A stretch of DNA of 5,092 nucleotides from Oscillospiraceae bacterium (lineage in GTDB: Bacteria; Bacillota; Clostridia; Oscillospirales; Oscillospiraceae): positions 1-5,092 of the forward strand of contig JAFTGG010000261.1 of NCBI GenBank assembly GCA_017458025.1, given 5' to 3'. The notes below the pieces were generated by a model that did not search any database, had not been told where the DNA came from, and saw only the letters and a program-made list of their open reading frames with translations. The number at the start of each line of letters is the position of its first letter. The stretch's first letter is position 1. This document shows, one piece after another, positions 5,020 to 5,092 of the stretch. A program made the position numbers and the translations under genes.

Positions 5020-5092
5020 GGTCAAGCCCTCGGGCTATTAGTACCGGTCAGCTCCATACATTACTGCACTTCCACCTCCGGCCTATCAAACA
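5020..5092 (-). rRNA. rrl: 23S ribosomal RNA, 3' end only
   Basis: The minus strand matches the conserved 3' end of bacterial 23S rRNA: GGTGGAAGTGCAGTAATG, then TATGGAGCTGACCGGTACTAAT, then GCCCGAGGGCTTGACC. The final CTTGACC is expected to pair with the 5' end of the molecule (GGTCAAG), which sets the mature 3' end near 5020, accurate to a few bases. The rest of the gene, and presumably 16S, lie beyond the right edge. Confidence 0.95.

Overview
The window looks like a piece of chromosome from a GC-rich Bacillota, most likely a gut-type Clostridia/Oscillospirales bacterium. The grounds are: Firmicute-type 23S and 5S rRNA ends, strong AGGAGG-like ribosome binding sites before almost every gene, compact U-tract terminators, and protein families (PCCMG-type ferritin-like protein, ECF sigma factor with a one-helix anti-sigma partner, COG2509-type flavoprotein, YfbR-like HD protein) that resemble those of this group. 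This assignment comes from recognition, not from a search.

Every supported gene reads on the minus strand, so transcription runs from the right edge to the left. At the right edge is the 3' end of a 23S rRNA gene. A spacer of about 108 nt with two hairpins follows, then a complete 5S rRNA gene and a terminator that closes the rrn operon. A few bases after the U-tract comes a near-textbook ECF-type promoter (GGTTGCA at 4750-4756 and ATCATACG at 4726-4733, read on the minus strand). It drives a two-gene unit of an ECF sigma factor (4205-4687) and an overlapping membrane-anchored putative anti-sigma factor (3616-4215), which ends in a strong terminator with a GCAA loop.

The next promoter directly abuts that terminator. 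It reads into a flavoprotein (2122-3498) that is translationally coupled, with one base between stop and start, to an HD-domain phosphohydrolase resembling 5'-deoxynucleotidases (1551-2120). After a very stable GC hairpin without a U-tract comes a ferritin-like diiron-type protein (903-1469). Then an extended -10 promoter serves a CPBP-family intramembrane protease (16-843). A possible next start codon lies at the extreme left edge.

The sigma/anti-sigma pair looks like an autoregulated envelope or stress-sensing switch. The flavoprotein, nucleotidase and ferritin-like protein form a loose redox/housekeeping neighbourhood with no proven joint pathway. There is no sign of a mobile element, CRISPR array, tRNA gene or phage. 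The region looks like ordinary core chromosome. Its most interesting details are regulatory: the ECF promoter tucked behind the rrn terminator, a second well-formed start site inside the anti-sigma gene, and a palindrome at the flavoprotein transcription start. There is no gene-free stretch over 300 bases apart from the rRNA end region.
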